From positions 15,882,001 through 15,946,000 of the forward strand of contig OZ005604.1 in the NCBI GenBank assembly GCA_963930655.1: DNA of 64,000 nt, in the 5' to 3' direction. Both the position numbers and the translations under genes were made by a program. Of the stretch, positions 10,118-21,649 are shown one piece after another. Below the pieces are notes generated by a model. It was not told where the DNA came from. It made no database searches and saw only the letters and a program-made list of their open reading frames with translations. This DNA comes from Myrica gale. Its lineage: Eukaryota; Streptophyta; Magnoliopsida; Fagales; Myricaceae. Within the stretch, counting starts at the first letter, position 1. The number at the start of each line of letters is the position of its first letter.

Positions 10118-10650
10118 ACCTTCCATATGATGACCGTACGCTCTCCTGATGAGGTTGACAAGTGTTTCCCGTCATTTGAAAACTGTACACACAAAACTTT
10201 ATGTTTGTGCTCCCTTAAGACTTGCAATAGCAAGAAGAAAGATTTAGAATAGCAAAGGCCACAGAGCCCGAATACAAAAGCACGATGCATTTTCCAACCG
10301 ACCCTGACTTCTGCATATATGCAGAATATGTTCGTCCAACTTTTAGATGTAAATCAGCGATTGTTTTAACTGTTACATCATTCCATAGGACTTATAAAAA
10401 CAAGATCAGGATGCTGAGGGGGAAATAGATATTATACTCATTGTGATTCACCAGCAGAAAGTGACCACTTCCATGGAGACAGAAACTGAATTGATTCGAG
10501 ACTCTTTTGCGATAATGTGCTGAGATCCTGTTAGCAAATTATACACCAGGATCTCTTTTCCCTCCAAGAAACAGATGAGAAACTCAGCATTCGGTGTGGT
10601 GGCAAGATTGATAATCCATCCAGGGATATTCCTCAGTTTTTCAATCTGAT
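10118..10650 (-). pseudogene. WD40-repeat gene fragments (WDR26-like)
   Basis: Two exon-like blocks on the minus strand. The block at 10650-10440 reads IINLATTPNAEFLICF...EILVYNLLTGSQ, then needs a frame change near 10470 to continue as GHFLLVNHNE. The block at 10220-10120 reads LREHKHKVLCVQFSNDGKHL...ERTVIIWKV and ends at a GTATT donor. Both follow the strand pattern of beta-propeller blades, and together resemble plant WDR26-type proteins. The frame change and missing blades make it a captured or decayed copy. It sits between the inner TIR element and the GC-rich island, inside the proposed outer element. Confidence 0.5.
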
Positions 10651-10689
10651 TTCAACATGTGATATGTTTGTGAATGTTGTTTTGTCGTT

Positions 10690-11450
10690 CATGGATATGT
10701 ACTTGAAAAACACACGAAGAGAAAGAGTTTCTCCTCCCGCAAAAATGTTGTGGCCAGCTGCTTGGTGGGTTGTCGCACTCTACTTGCCGGAGTTGCGTCT
10801 GTTGAGACCGGAGCAGCATTTGACCGGAGCCATGGCGGCATCCGGCAGCCTTGGAGGCTGAGGACCGCGGACAACACCTCACACAACTGTGTGTGACACG
10901 GGTATGAGGGATTGGTGGCCATCGACGGCCACCAGTGCGCCGGACGACAGCACAGTAGCTGCCGGCGGCCTGGGCGTCCAACGTCTGGCCAGATCCATGG
11001 CTGGACGTGGGCAACGGCTAGTTGGCCGTTGGCTTGTTGTGCCTTCCCAAAGGCACGAGCGGCGCCCAGGGATAATACCCCCGGGTCGCCCACGTGGGCC
11101 AAACGGGTAGGGCATTTGTGCACTACCCGGCCAAAGGCCCAGAAGCCTAGCCCAAAAGTGGAGGGCAGCACCGCACTAGATGGGCCCTAATGGTCCATCC
11201 CATGGCCGGATGAGATCCGGGCCATGGCAGCCCGTGCGGGACTAGGGCCACTGGTTGGACCCAGGCCCGCAGCCCAGCCCAAGTCCGGGTTTGACCCGGA
11301 CCATCTATGCGGTTCGGGTTAGACCCGAACCATGACCCATCATCGACCGGGTTGGACCCGGACCAGTGGGTGAAGGGGTTCAGCTGGTCGGTCGTTGACC
11401 CACCTAGTTTGACTGGGTTGACCCGATTTGACCAGATTTTTTTTAAAAAA
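10690..11450. other. GC-rich island, no recognised gene
   Basis: About 760 bp is much richer in G+C than its surroundings, with runs of GGGCC/GACCCGG repeats at 11230-11400. Overlapping frames up to 160 codons exist on both strands but none has recognisable motifs; they are a by-product of few AT-rich stop codons. It may be the leader of a retroelement or captured host 5' sequence. Confidence 0.4.
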
Positions 11451-12046
11451 ATGGAAAGTTGTGTTTCAAATTTGGGTGCTAAATAGGATTAATTATAGTA
11501 ATTTTTCTTATGGTCTTTATTATCAATAAATAGAAGTTTTACTTTATTAAAATTGGTTCAAGCCAAAGTGGATAAAACCGATTTTAATTTCGTAAACTTT
11601 TCTTGTTTATCTCTTGGGAAGATAAGTGTCTACATCTTAGTGGGAGTGTTTACTAAAATAATGACATAACTCACAAGTATTTGGAACACACTTAGATAAT
11701 GGAATGCACAAACCAAATAAACGCAAGTGCTAAAATAGTACAATATGTGTTTATTTAGGTACGCCAAAAGAAAATCGAGAATCACAAATATTTTAGAATA
11801 TTTTCTATATGATTTAAATTTTGATGAATAGTAGTTATTCGCCTTTACAAGATGTGTACAATGAGTACCAAAATGGATTTGTTGTTGCATGTTAGGTAGA
11901 GGTTCTCAATACCCATTTAGAATGTTATGAATATAAATGTTATATTTCTCATTATTGTGATATATGTGATATATCTGTTTATTGTTCGGATGAGGGTACC
12001 ATTTGTTATTCAAAAACCTGAATCTAATGAAATAATATATATGTGA

Positions 12047-15000
12047 ATGATTTTACAGATTCAAAAAATGACTTTTAACCCTTTTATTCAAAAAATGATT
12101 TTGCAGATTCAAGAAATGTTTGGAGAGTTGAGCAAATCTGCTAGGCGGAATGCTATGAAGAATCTGATGTCCTCCAAAATGGTGGAAGGAAACCTAGTTC
12201 GGTTTCATGTCTTGAAGATGATTTCTTTCATCAACGAACTAGACTTTTTGGGAGCTGGGATGGATAGTGACACAAAAGTTGATGCCATTCTTTCATCTCT
12301 GCCTGATTATTTCAATCAGTTTGTCCTTACTTACAATATGAACAAGATAAGTGTAACATTGTCAGAGCTGCTCAATATGTTGTAGACAGCTCAAGTTCTC
12401 ATCAAGGACAAACTTATTGTGATGGTCACAGAGAAATCTAATGCCTCTATGAAACAGAAACTCAAGTTTATGAAATTCAAGAAAAATAATAATGAGTTTC
12501 AGGCAGTTAAGAATGTCCAAGGTGGACAATGAAACAAAGGATGTGACAATAACAAAGGCAAAGGAAATTGTTTCTATTGCGGCAAGCCTGGTCACTGGAA
12601 GAGAAATTGCCAAGTTTACTTAGCTTCTCTTAAAAAGGGCAAACATTCTGAAGGTGTGTCTAATATGCTTGTAATTGAATTGAATTTAATGGATGGTCAA
12701 TTTAATTCATGGTGTGTAGATTCTGAATCTACATCTCACATCTGTAATATGTTGCAAGGGTTCAAGAAGACCAGAAAGCTCTATGAAGGGGACCCAATCC
12801 TGAAGATGTGGACGGGTGTAACTGTTGTAGCGACCGCCACTGGAGTTTTTAGTTTAGAATTATCTAATAATAGAATTTTGATTCTAGAAGACTGTCTTTA
12901 TGTTCCAGAAGTTCAAAGAAATTTGATTTCTGTTTCAAAATTTGTTTTATCTGGATATTAATTTCTTTTCAATTCCAAACTGGTTATAAAGTTTCAAAAT
13001 AAATTTGTTGCTTCTGGAATTGTTTATGATGGTCTTTGTCTTTTGAATGTTGATAATTCTTTGAATAATTTTGAGAATGATGATTCTAGTGTGTTATCCC
13101 TTAAGAGGAAAAGGGATGTTAATCCAACCTACTTGTGGTATCTAAGACTTGGTCATGCCAATATTGATAGGATCAATAGATTGGTAAGGGATGGGTCATT
13201 GCAATTTTTGAAAATTGAGCCCTATCCAATCTATTAGCCCTGCTTACAAGGAAATATGACCAAAATTCCTTTTACAGGAAAAGGAATAAGAGCCACAAAC
13301 GTATTAGGATTAATACATACTGATATTTGTGGTCCTTTCAACCACATGACAAGATGAGGTTTCTCTTATTTCATTACTTTCATTGATGATTATTCCAGGT
13401 ATGGTTACCTATGCCTGATGAAGCATGAATCAGAATCTTTTGAAAAGTTCAAGAAATTTCACTATGAAGTTGAGAAACAAATTGGAAAGTCCATTAAAAT
13501 GATTCGCTCCGATAGGTGAGGCAAATGCCTCTTAGATGATTTTAAAGTTTATCTTAAAAATAATGGAATAATATCTCAACTCACACCACCAGGCACACCA
13601 CAACACAATGGTGTTGCAGAGAGAAAGAATAGAACCCTATTGGATATGGTTCGTTCCGTGATAAGCATCTCTGAATTGTCCATATCATTTTGGGGACATA
13701 CTTTGGAGGCCAATGTTTACTTGTTAAATAGGATCCCTACAAAATCAGTTCCTAATTCCCCATATGAGTTATGGACTGGCAAGAAGTCAAGTCTTAATCA
13801 TTTTAAAATATAGGGTTGTCCAGCTCATGTTTGTAGGCTATCCCAAAATGACTACTTGTTTCTACTTTTATAATTCTAATGAAAACAAAGTGTTTGGTAG
13901 CAAAAATGCTATTTTTCTTGAAGAGGATTATAGTTTGAATGAAACTGGGAATGGAGTTGCTCTTGATGAACAAAGAGATAGTACAATGACTGAGCAAAAT
14001 GAGAACAATGAGGATTAAGTGGTTGTTCTCTCTGATCAATCTGAACCTGTTGAGACACAGGAGCCTCGTCGTAGTAAAAGGATTATAAGACCTCCAGTAA
14101 AATTCAATTTGTTAAAAGATATTTATTAAATGGAATCTGAGGGACTGTAGATTGATCCTTGTGATTATACAGAGGCTGTGAAAGACAAAGATGCTGAACA
14201 TTGGCATGTGGCCATGGAATCAGAGATGGACTCCATGTATTCCAACAAGGTATGGACCTTAGTAGACAAAACAGAAGGCATTAAGCTTATAGGTTGCAAA
14301 TGGGTCTACAAAAGGAAACTTGGACCAACAGGAAAGGTAGAGACATTTAAAGTTAGGCTGGTGGCAAAAGGGTATACTCAAAAGGCTGGTATTGATTATG
14401 AGGAAACATTTTCACCTGTAGTTATGCTAAAGTCCATAAGGATTCTATTGGCAATTGCGGCATACTATGATTATGAGATATGACAGATAGATGTGAAAAC
14501 CACATTTTTGAATGTGTATATCCATGAAGAAATTTATATGGACCAGCCAGAAGGTTTCATATCTTGGGAAAATAAATCGAAAGTGTACAAATTGGAGAAA
14601 TCCATTTATGACTTAAAACAAGCATCACGTTGTTGGAACATCCGTTTTGACGAGTCAATCAAAATGTTTGGTTTCTCACAAAACAAGGATGAACCTTATG
14701 TCTACAAGAAGGTTAGTGGGAGTGCTATTACCTTTTTGGTTCTTTATGTGGATGACATACTACTCATTGAGAATGATGTGGGGGCTTTGTCATCTGTGAA
14801 AATGAGGTTGTCTAACCAATTTTCAATGAAAGACCTTGGGGAAGCATCCTACATACTCGGGATCAAAGTGTTTAGAGACTAAAAGAAGAGATTATTGGGT
14901 CTCTCACAGGTCAATTATATTCACGGGATATTGGCTAGATTTAGAATGGTAAATTCCAAGAAAGAGTTTCTACCTTTTATACATGGAATTCATCTCTCTA

Positions 15001-15486
15001 AACAGATGTGTCCAAAAACACCTGAAGATGAGTAATTATCATTATGCTTCGGCTGTATAGAGTCTCATGCATATTATGCTTTGTACTAGGCCTAATATCA
15101 GCCACGCAGTTAGCGTTTTGAGTAGATACCAATCCAATCCAATTCCAGAACATTGGTCAGCAGTGAAACATATAATCAGGTATTTGAGAAATACAAAACA
15201 TTATTTCTTAGTGTATGGCAGCGAAGGTTTGTCTGTCCAGGGATATACAGATTCGGATTTTCAATCAGACATTGATGATAAAAGATCTACATCCGAATTT
15301 GTGTACCTTCTTGGCAAAGGAGCATTTAGTTGGAGAAGTTTCAAGCAAAGTACTATTGCTGATTCTACAATTGAGGCAGAATATGTTGCTGCAAGTGAAG
15401 CTTCAAAGGAAAATGTGTGGATTCGTAAGTTCTTTCAAGAACTTGAAGTTGTCCTCTCGATTGAGCTGGAGATGTTATGTATGTAA
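12047..15486 (+). pseudogene. Copia gag-pol polyprotein remnant
   Basis: Domains in order: gag (12107-12384); CCHC zinc knuckle CFYCGKPGHWKRNC (about 12570-12611); protease-like WCVDSESTSHIC (12711-12745); GAG-pre-integrase WYLRLGHA (13137-13160); integrase with HTDICGPF and PQHNGVAERKNR (13310-13650); RT from 14178 with ETFSPVV and YVDDI (about 14745-14760); RNase H with ADSTIEAEYVA (15358-15392). At least eight in-frame stops or frame changes interrupt it, for example near 13237, 13356, 13519, 13813, 14127, 14482 and 14881. The order integrase before RT identifies Ty1/Copia. It encodes no functional protein. Confidence 0.85.
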
Positions 15487-16097
15487 ATTTGTACAGGTAA
15501 CATTGTAGAAAACTCATGCTAGAGATTAATGAATCAAATGCAGGGAATAATGATTTTTCAGTTCTTTGAAAGCCTGAAATTGTTCTAGACTTTTGTAACA
15601 TAAAGTCTACATTTGTTGTGCGGAGAATGATTGATTTCATCATTGAGGTATGACCTTAAGTAGACAAGTGGGTGTCATGTAACAAGTACATACACTGAAC
15701 AGGATCCGATTAAGAACGCCTTTTAGAAAAGATCACTGTCAGGTTAAAGGTTGTTCTATCACAATTTGGTATTGTCCTCAGACCTGAGAGGTTTGTATTT
15801 ATTCATGAATTGTGTACACATGCTTTGATATTGTCAACCGGTGATGTTCATTCAAGACTATATCTGGACATGCTGGTTGTGTGCGTGATGACTGAGTGAT
15901 ATGAATGCTCAACAAGGAATCCACCAATTTTTTGGAAAGATAGTATATTCAGTTAGTGTTAATGAAAGAGTTGGACCAAAATATTATATATATTTCAAAA
16001 TTATTTTGTGGTCCAACTGAGTTATGAACTAAGAAATCAAGTTTACATGAGATAGGGACATGATGGTGATATTTGGTTCTGATGGCACGTGGGAGAT

Positions 16098-16630
16098 TGT
16101 TAGAATTATGTGCCCTCGATAATCAATTGATTAATCCAGTCTTAATATCTCATATGTAAAGGGACATATTTGCAACAATCTCAAAATTCAGGGGTCAATT
16201 ACAATATGTTGATAGACTTGATTGTAATTAGTAGAAGCCCTAATTGTATTGGAAGAAGAGTTCTTCAGTGTTATCCTACGGTTTGGATTTGAGATCCCTA
16301 AGGATTCTATGTCTCATGCTCTTTCTAGGGTTTTACCAAGGCCTATAAATATAATTATTATATACAAGGTATTGGCCACCAGAACCTATTAGGGAAATCC
16401 CGATAACGAGAGAGTGACATAAATTAGTTAGGAGGCAACACATCTGAGTTGTTGTTCTGAATTGCTTGAGCTTTGGATTGGATCGTAAAGTGGCTTAAGG
16501 TTTGTAGTTCCTAAATTCCTATGTCAGGTATGGAATCAAATTCGAAATTGTAATCATAATCATGTTTGTTGTTTTGTTGAAAACATGTTGTTAGTTTTAG
16601 TTTAATTCCGCATAAACTATCAGATTCCTC
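16098..16630 (+). repeat. Copia 3' LTR (approximate end)
   Basis: Begins TGTTAGAATTATG after a polypurine tract; includes CCTATAAATATAAT (16345-16358), a plausible LTR TATA box. The partner LTR is missing. Confidence 0.55.
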
Positions 16631-17249
16631 GTAAGCTTAATATGCAGGCTCACTTACTTGCCCAATGGCGGCTTTCAATAATTTGTCGGGTTACTGAAAT
16701 CCTTATTTTATTCAGCTTCATATCTCTGTTTGTGACTCGAACATTGCTCTGGTTTAGTTAATATATTGAGTTTTTGGAGGGAAAAAAAATTTGTTGGTCA
16801 CTAGGGCTCCAAGACAGAAGGGAAATAGGTTTTTCGAAGCCCCTTAAAATGAGTTCACATGTCAGCTTACTCCTTATTGGCACCTGCCATTGAAATCCAA
16901 GAAAAGAAAATCAATTGAAAAAGAATCACAACTTTGATGATGAGAGAATCACAAATCCAAATGTGGGAAATCTGAGTTGTTGATGACAGAAAATTGAGTA
17001 TGAATGATTGGCCAGTAATGCTTCAACCCCATAAGGATCATAAAGCGATTGTCTTCTCCTCTTTCCCTTTTAGAACTAGCAGCAGTACCACCAGATCGAT
17101 GTCCCTTCTTTAACTCCTCAGCCAAACAGTTTAGACGACGATCTTCGGCTACCTGTTTTAGAGCTCGCCAAGGTCTGCAGGATCAACGGATGGAGTTGCC
17201 CCTGCTATGGCGACTTAGAGGCATTTATCCATTGAGGGATCAACTGTGT
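16631..17249. other. AT-rich spacer with an unidentified coding-like scrap
   Basis: A minus-strand frame around 17020-17190 reads RALKQVAEDRRLNCLAEEL, which looks coding-like and may be another exon carried by the outer element. I cannot name it. The rest shows nothing. Confidence 0.25.
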
Positions 17250-17459
17250 TATTTTTCAAAACGGTGCGTATCATTCCAGTCACATCAGCTACTGAGTTGT
17301 CAATTGGTATGACCCTTACTTTAGGGAAACAGATAGATCTCTGACGGAAGGTTCATTTCGTCAGAAAATATAAACTAAATGACTAAATTTTGAAAAAATG
17401 AAACTTGGGGACTAAAAAATAAAATGGAATAAAACTCAAGGACTAAAATGTCAATTTTT
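17250..17459 (-). repeat. Right inverted arm of the outer element
   Basis: Reverse-complement match to 3218-3435, including the TTTTAGTC blocks. Confidence 0.6.
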
Positions 17460-17499
17460 CCAAAATTTATAACTTTCCAAAACACTTGAGCAAGAAGCA

Positions 17500-18510
17500 A
17501 CCTAGTCATTTTATGCTAGTGTGGTTGCAATGTAAGGTGGTCATGTTATGTATAATTTAATGTGGCCGACATTTATTTTTTCTAAAGTGTTATTTGTTTT
17601 CAATTTGAGACGGGTAGGTGTTCAGGTCATGATTGTTTGATTTGTTTTAGAACTTACACTTAATTTATTGTTTTGTTTTTTAATATGAATTTTTAAGAAA
17701 AGTTTGGTACTTTAAAATTTGCGTGATTGGTTTTTAAAATTGTGTTAGAATTTCTATGATTAATCTTTTATGTGATGTTGTGTTATGAATCTAGATTATG
17801 TGATAGTTGTGAATCTAGATTTTATGAATTTCGGTGATTGTTCTTTTAGAATTTTAGATTTTTAAAATAGATTGTTAGGATGTCAATTGCATGTTGTTAT
17901 TTCATCTATGTTCTTGCTTGTATTGTGTAATTGTGTATTTATTAGCTTAAAAAATTTAAATTTGGACTTTAAGGATCATTATTGATTTGATGGTTCTTAA
18001 ATATTATGGGCTAAATAAATAAATAAAGTCATCAAAACTGACATGATGTGGTTGTATTTATTTAAAGGATTACCAACATTATTTCACTCCAAAACTGAAC
18101 TCCAATCAGTTGGTGAGTTAATGCAATGCAATGTAAATTGTAAATTTTCATTTGTATATTTGTAATGTAATTGGCAAATCTTCCTTCGATTTTTGGAATG
18201 TATATTTTGATATTCAAACCATTTTAGTATGTAAATTGTAATGATGAGATTAGGATATTAGGAATATTTGATTTTTGAGTTATGAGTTATTTGTATTTGT
18301 AAAGAAAGAGCAATGTGAATAATGAGCAAATCTCATGAAATAGTCCAAATAAAAATGCAACAATTTTTTTTTTAAAATAAGACACAAATGTGGTTAAAAA
18401 TGAAGCTCAAAATGACCCATTACATTACCATAATTCTGAAATTCGGTTATGCTAAGTTCGGTTCCAATTTCGTCAGTACCCGACAGCGAAACTAGAGCTC
18501 ATTTCGGCTA
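17500..18510 (-). mobile_element. Relic end of a hAT element related to the one at 36.2-40.7 kb
   Basis: The segment matches, in inverse orientation, the left non-coding end of the hAT element at 36241. Shared blocks include ATTATGGGCTAAATAAA (18005-18025, against the complement near 36755) and the TGATGTGG...TTTAAAG...CACTCCAAAACTGAACTCCAATC run at 18040-18115. No transposase remains, and I could not define its termini. Confidence 0.5.
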
Positions 18511-18695
18511 TCTGTTAATCGGCTGACCAGATGTCTAACTGGTGGTGGATTTCGCTTCCGCCAAGTCCAACATACACACCTAACAAGAAATAACGCTCTT
18601 ACTGCTTTTGGACGTAGGCAATCTTGTCGAACCACTTTTAAATTCTTGTGTCTTGTTTTCTTTTCTCTTTTGATCTTTTTCCTTGTGTGCACTGT

Positions 18696-20022
18696 TGTTA
18701 CGTACCTAATTATCTAATAATCTTTATGAGTTATAAGTTGAAGGTAAAATAGTTATCTTTATAGATTGATATTTCTATTTACTTTCTATTAAGATTTAGG
18801 ACTCTTTTAAATGTTGTCCAGTTTATCTTTATCTCTCTTCTAAGCTTATAAGGCATCAATCTTGAATAATGAAGGTAGCGAAAAAAAAATATTTTCAAAC
18901 AAGTTTTTGTTTGTAAGGGAGGTGTTTTCATTGAATTAAATCAAATTAGGAGTTTTGTTGGTTTTTCTCGAAATAATCAATACAATTACATGTAGACACT
19001 TAGCAAATGGTATCAGAGCTGGTTATGACAGATCAATGTCTTACCGTCGAGAATAAAAAAATGAGATTGTTGAGTTTGACTCAAAAAAGTTTTAGAAAGC
19101 AGCTACATGAGATGTTTGCAGCTTTCAACTCCAACTTGGATCGATTCATAATAAAGTAGGGAGGAAAAATAGAATAATATTCTTCTACACAAAATAAGTC
19201 ATGACGCACATATTACAAACTCTGGATTAAAGATACTAAAGTTTTCAGAAAAATTTCAAAAGTATTCTCCATTTGACACTGGATACGTGGATGGTATGTC
19301 AATAATCTCTTTTGTCTCAAATAAATGTCAGAGCTCATCACAATATTGAGTTGGACGAAATCAGATTACTACTAAGGTACTCGGCTTATCGTCTTTGAAA
19401 GAGACAAACCAAAACTTTAACTTTTTAGAGGAATTTGTCCCTTGCACCGAGAAGGTGCATGGCCAAATTCGGCTACAATGTTAGGCCAAAATGGGAGTTT
19501 TTGTCCAAGATTTGTTCTATCATGGAATTCCTCGAGATTTGTGAAGCAAAGATCCTCCTCCTACCTATTTGACCCATGATTGTAATGCTGAAAATACAAA
19601 GTATGAGTCTCTTTTGGAATAATAGAAGATAAATAAGAAGATTAAAAAAAAAAGAGGAGGAGGAGGGATATGCGTACAATGAATGCCCTACAAGTTGCAA
19701 GTTTTCAATGAAAATGTAGGAGGAAGCACAACAAATTCTACAGATTGATGTGATTCTTTAGTTTTACCCTAGAGGACAAGGGCAATTTTAAACGAGGTGG
19801 GAATGTTAATTTACTGATCTTTATGAATTGTTAGTTGAAATAAAATAATTAGATTCATACTTATATTCATATTGCTATTATCTAAAAAAAGAAAAAGATT
19901 GATATTGCTATTTATTTTCTATTACAGATTATAAGTTTGTATGGGAGGTCAGTTTTTCTCAAATTAAATCAAATTAAAAATTTCATTGATTTTTCTTGAA
20001 AGAATTGATATTGTTACATGCA
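18696..20022 (+). mobile_element. Small internally deleted LTR retrotransposon
   Basis: A 5' LTR (about 18696-19000, starting TGTTACGTACC) is followed by the initiator-tRNA-Met primer site TGGTATCAGAGCTGG at 19009. A purine tract ending GAGGTGGGAA precedes a 3' LTR (19804 to about 20022, starting TGTTAATTTACTG). The LTRs share GATCTTTATGA, GATTGATATT..CTATTTA.TTTCTATTA and AAATCAAATTA blocks but are clearly diverged. The roughly 800-bp interior has no intact frame; a short AQQILQIDVI-like stretch before the purine tract looks like the end of a Ty3/gypsy polyprotein. It is a deletion derivative that needs another element's proteins. Confidence 0.6.
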
Positions 20023-20392
20023 GTGAAGTAACATCTGTCGGACGTAAACAACTTCCTTAGTTAACCATTTTCTAGGATGGAGGCTCGGTACCTTCTTGCT
20101 TAAATCGACTTGTGTTGGTCAAGTTCCTCACAGAACTGTAGTGGATCCAGTGCCGAATTGCAACCATAATTTAACACATGACAAACAAAGCACCTCAAGC
20201 ATGTATTCGAACTTCACACACAATGAAGGGAGATGAGCATTTGTCCACTGATTAGACTTCAGTCTACACATCTACCTTTAATGACAATACTTGATAGTTT
20301 TTATCATAACAAATTATAGTTTGAAAAAGACCAAAAAAGAAGTATGAGACTATAAAAATATATTTTAAACCATTGTGTATGTACATATATAT

Positions 20393-21610
20393 GGGGAAAC
20401 ATCACTTTGCGCCCCCAAACTATCACGCAAATTACAAATATAAACCCAAAGTATCATTCTTGATGCATTAACCCGCCAATTACCACCATTATTTAATTTG
20501 AGCCTTGCGGTTAGATTTTCCGTCGAAACAGACAGAATCATCGTCACGTGCAACCCACGTGGTCTTCACCCTATGCGATTTGCCAAAAATGCCCCATCCA
20601 CCCCAAAACGCACAGCATCAGGTATTGTGACACAGTTGAACAATATTTTGAGGCTTTTGAGAAGGCGAACCAATAAGTTGTTGAACAATATTTCGAAAAT
20701 CATTCTTGCTTATGTTGTAAACATGAGGCTGAGGTTGCTGCCTAGGAGGAGTATGTGCAAAATTTGGTTGGTGCAAGGTACTCTTCCCTATATTCTTCCC
20801 CATTTTATTTACACCCAAATGATCATTATTCCTGTTCTTGGATTATTCATTCTGTAAAGCCAGAAACGTAAAATCACTCCAGCAAAGATATATAGACCTC
20901 TAATGACAAAGAAAGTCAAACCATTCATAAGCTACAAAGCATTACCCAAACTTTAAAAGTGAAGTTCAAACACTAGAAACCTCTCACAGGATCCAATCTC
21001 AATCTTTACTATTTCAGCAGACCCAATTTTTTGATTCACTACATAACCTCAAAAGAGAAAACAAGTCAAACTTCAGAAGAAAACCCACAACCTTAAGATT
21101 CAAGCTCAAAACAACTCTAAATTATTCACAGCGATATGAGCGTAGAAGAAATCACCCCCACAAAAAGCAACAAATAGCAAACTGGATATAGCTGGGTTTC
21201 AGAAGCAGAGAAACATACCCTAATCTTCACTCTGGCTAACAAACAAAACCCAGATCCAATCAACCTTAGAGAAAATCAAAAAGTTCCTCAAAATCCCAAC
21301 TCTGATACTTGAATTAGACCAGAAAATAAATCTGCCTTGAATTGTGGAACTGAGCACCCAATGGGAAAGAAAGAGAGAGATCGAAAAAGAAAGCTAATAT
21401 GGTGGAGGGGCATTTTTGGCAGATAACATAGGGTGAAGATCATGTGCGGCTCACGTGACAACGATTTCGTCTGTTTCGATGGAAAATCCAACCGCATGTC
21501 TCAATTTGAATAATTGTGGTAATTGAGGGGCCTAATGCATCAAGAATGGTACTTTGGAGTTGTGTTTGTAATTTGCGGGATAGTTTGGGGGCGCAAAGTG
21601 ATGTTTCCCC
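20393..21610. mobile_element. 1.2-kb MULE-like TIR element
   Basis: Arms of about 210 bp (20393-20606 and 21401-21610) are inverted copies beginning GGGGAAACATCACTTTGCGC. A 7-bp TATATAT repeats on both sides, though the context is low-complexity. The interior is AT-rich with no recognised captured gene; a short frame at 20498-20857 is mostly arm sequence. The element abuts the (AAT)n tail of the neighbouring LINE. Confidence 0.7.
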
Positions 21611-21649
21611 TATATATTATTATTATTATTATTATTTTCTACACAACAC

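Larger units (their letters stand above)
11647..16630 (+). mobile_element. Degenerate Ty1/Copia retrotransposon
   Basis: A Copia polyprotein can be followed in broken frames from about 12077 to 15486. A 3' LTR begins at about 16098 with TGTTAGAATT, right after the purine-rich GTGGGAGAT. The LTR end is not sharp (about 16630). A matching 5' LTR is not found; the TGTTTACTAAAAT at 11647 after a GTGGGAG tract could mark an older boundary. It lies inside the proposed outer TIR element. Confidence 0.8.
3218..17459. mobile_element. Possible outer 14-kb TIR (MULE-like) element, heavily nested
   Basis: About 220 bp at 3218-3435 recurs in inverted orientation at 17250-17459. Shared landmarks are TTGACATTTTAGTC, TTTTAGTC blocks, a CATCA...TGACAACT segment and CGTTTTGAAAAAT. 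The flanks 3209-3217 (CCAAAATGT) and 17460-17468 (CCAAAATTT) match at 8 of 9 positions, as expected for an old 9-bp MULE target duplication. However, the terminal alignment is ragged by two bases and the region is AT-rich. The interior contains a second complete TIR element, a Copia element and WD40-gene pieces. If real, the outer element was a carrier of captured WD40 exons later invaded by the others. The alternative is two independent relics lying head to head. Confidence 0.45.

Noticed and set aside
10689..11171. Frames up to 160 codons on both strands
   Set aside because: They overlap each other in the GC-rich island, where stop codons are rare, and show no domain or plausible start context.
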